From Deltaproteobacteria bacterium (GTDB lineage Bacteria; Desulfobacterota; Binatia; Binatales; Binataceae), in contig JAJXYF010000018.1 in NCBI GenBank assembly GCA_021780755.1, positions 50,922-114,921 on the forward strand: a DNA stretch of 64,000 nt. Direction: 5' to 3'. Numbering within the stretch: position 1 is the stretch's first letter; every line of letters begins with the position of its first letter. Both the position numbers and the translations under genes were made by a program. Under the pieces are notes generated by a model. The model searched no databases, was not told the DNA's origin, and worked only from the letters and a program-made list of their open reading frames with translations. Shown here in pieces: positions 63,796 through 64,000 of the stretch.

Positions 63796-64000
63796 GTTCA
63801 AGCGATTCTATCGAAGCATCGGCACCGACAATCGACCAGGCCATCGGCCAGGCGCTGGCGCAACTGGGCGCCGAACAGGACGACGTCACGATCGAGGTCC
63901 TGAGCACGCCGCGCAGCGGGGTACTGGGGCTGGGCGCGCGGCCTGCGCGCGTGCGCGTGACGCGGCGTGCGCCGTCAGAGGCGCGCAGCGGCGTGATGTC
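63792..64000 (+). CDS. khpB: KhpB/Jag-like RNA-binding protein, N-terminus only (cut by the window end)
   Basis: ATG 63792 overlaps the yidC stop by 4 nt. The 69 codons present show the Jag_N domain pattern: SIEASAPTIDQAIGQALAQL, DVTIEVLSTPRSGVLGLGAR. The KH and R3H domains would follow beyond the window. Its position after yidC in the rpmH-rnpA-yidD-yidC-jag order supports the call. Confidence 0.88.
   Translation, partial: MSSSDSIEASAPTIDQAIGQALAQLGAEQDDVTIEVLSTPRSGVLGLGARPARVRVTRRAPSEARSGVM

Overview
This window reads as chromosomal DNA of a high-GC, Gram-negative bacterium. GTG and TTG starts are common, YidC has a large periplasmic loop, and there are a lipobox c-heme protein, an extracytoplasmic peroxiredoxin and many CoA-linked degradation genes (four acyl-CoA dehydrogenases, a MaoC hydratase, an FAH-family hydrolase). 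That content fits a deltaproteobacterium-like soil lineage such as Binatota, but no 16S rRNA or other firm taxonomic marker is present, so the placement is inference.

Layout. 0-15 kb: ammonium transporter, acyl-CoA dehydrogenases, a CxxCxxCC protein, a secreted PrxQ-type peroxiredoxin, branched-chain aminotransferase, poly(A) polymerase, a DHH phosphoesterase, a MEMO-family protein divergent from an FAH-Rieske pair, and a 23S rRNA m5U methyltransferase-like gene. 15-27 kb: a 1602-residue NAD-glutamate dehydrogenase; a nagA-MaoC-binding-protein operon ending in a stub of anmK; a split chromate transporter; a CYTH-like protein. 27.6-30.6 kb: tRNA-Val(CAC) and a 2.8-kb segment with two acyl-CoA dehydrogenase genes, closed by a copy of the tRNA 3' end (island-like). 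30.6-41 kb: NudC, a stub of a TMEM175-type channel gene, a P-type ATPase, PhoU, an RRM protein, a desaturase, a type III polyketide synthase and a two-gene ABC exporter. 41-53 kb: c-heme lipoprotein, polyphosphate kinase, an AhpD-like protein, a DUF7666/immunity-like protein, an alkyl-sulfatase-like MBL enzyme, riboflavin synthase with an Rrf2 regulator, an N-acetylglutamate-synthase-like protein and a GT39 glycosyltransferase carrying a repeat element inside its reading frame. 53-64 kb: the conserved chromosome-maintenance and translation cluster, split into two divergent arms: mnmE, mnmG, rsmG, parA, parB on the minus strand, and rpmH, rnpA, yidD, yidC, khpB/jag on the plus strand.

The strongest observations are these. 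(1) rpmH lies entirely inside rnpA in another frame; rnpA has no usable ATG, GTG or TTG after the rpmH stop, so its start must precede rpmH, as described for Thermus. (2) Three copies of a parS-pair module sit in the three successive gaps upstream of parA, rsmG and mnmG. (3) The tRNA-Val mini-island. (4) Palindromic repeats, one in-frame in a coding gene. (5) Two N-terminal gene stubs, anmK and TMEM175.

The genes give no evidence of a phage, CRISPR array or transposase. ACAD means acyl-CoA dehydrogenase throughout. All family assignments come from reading motifs by eye; no database search was run.
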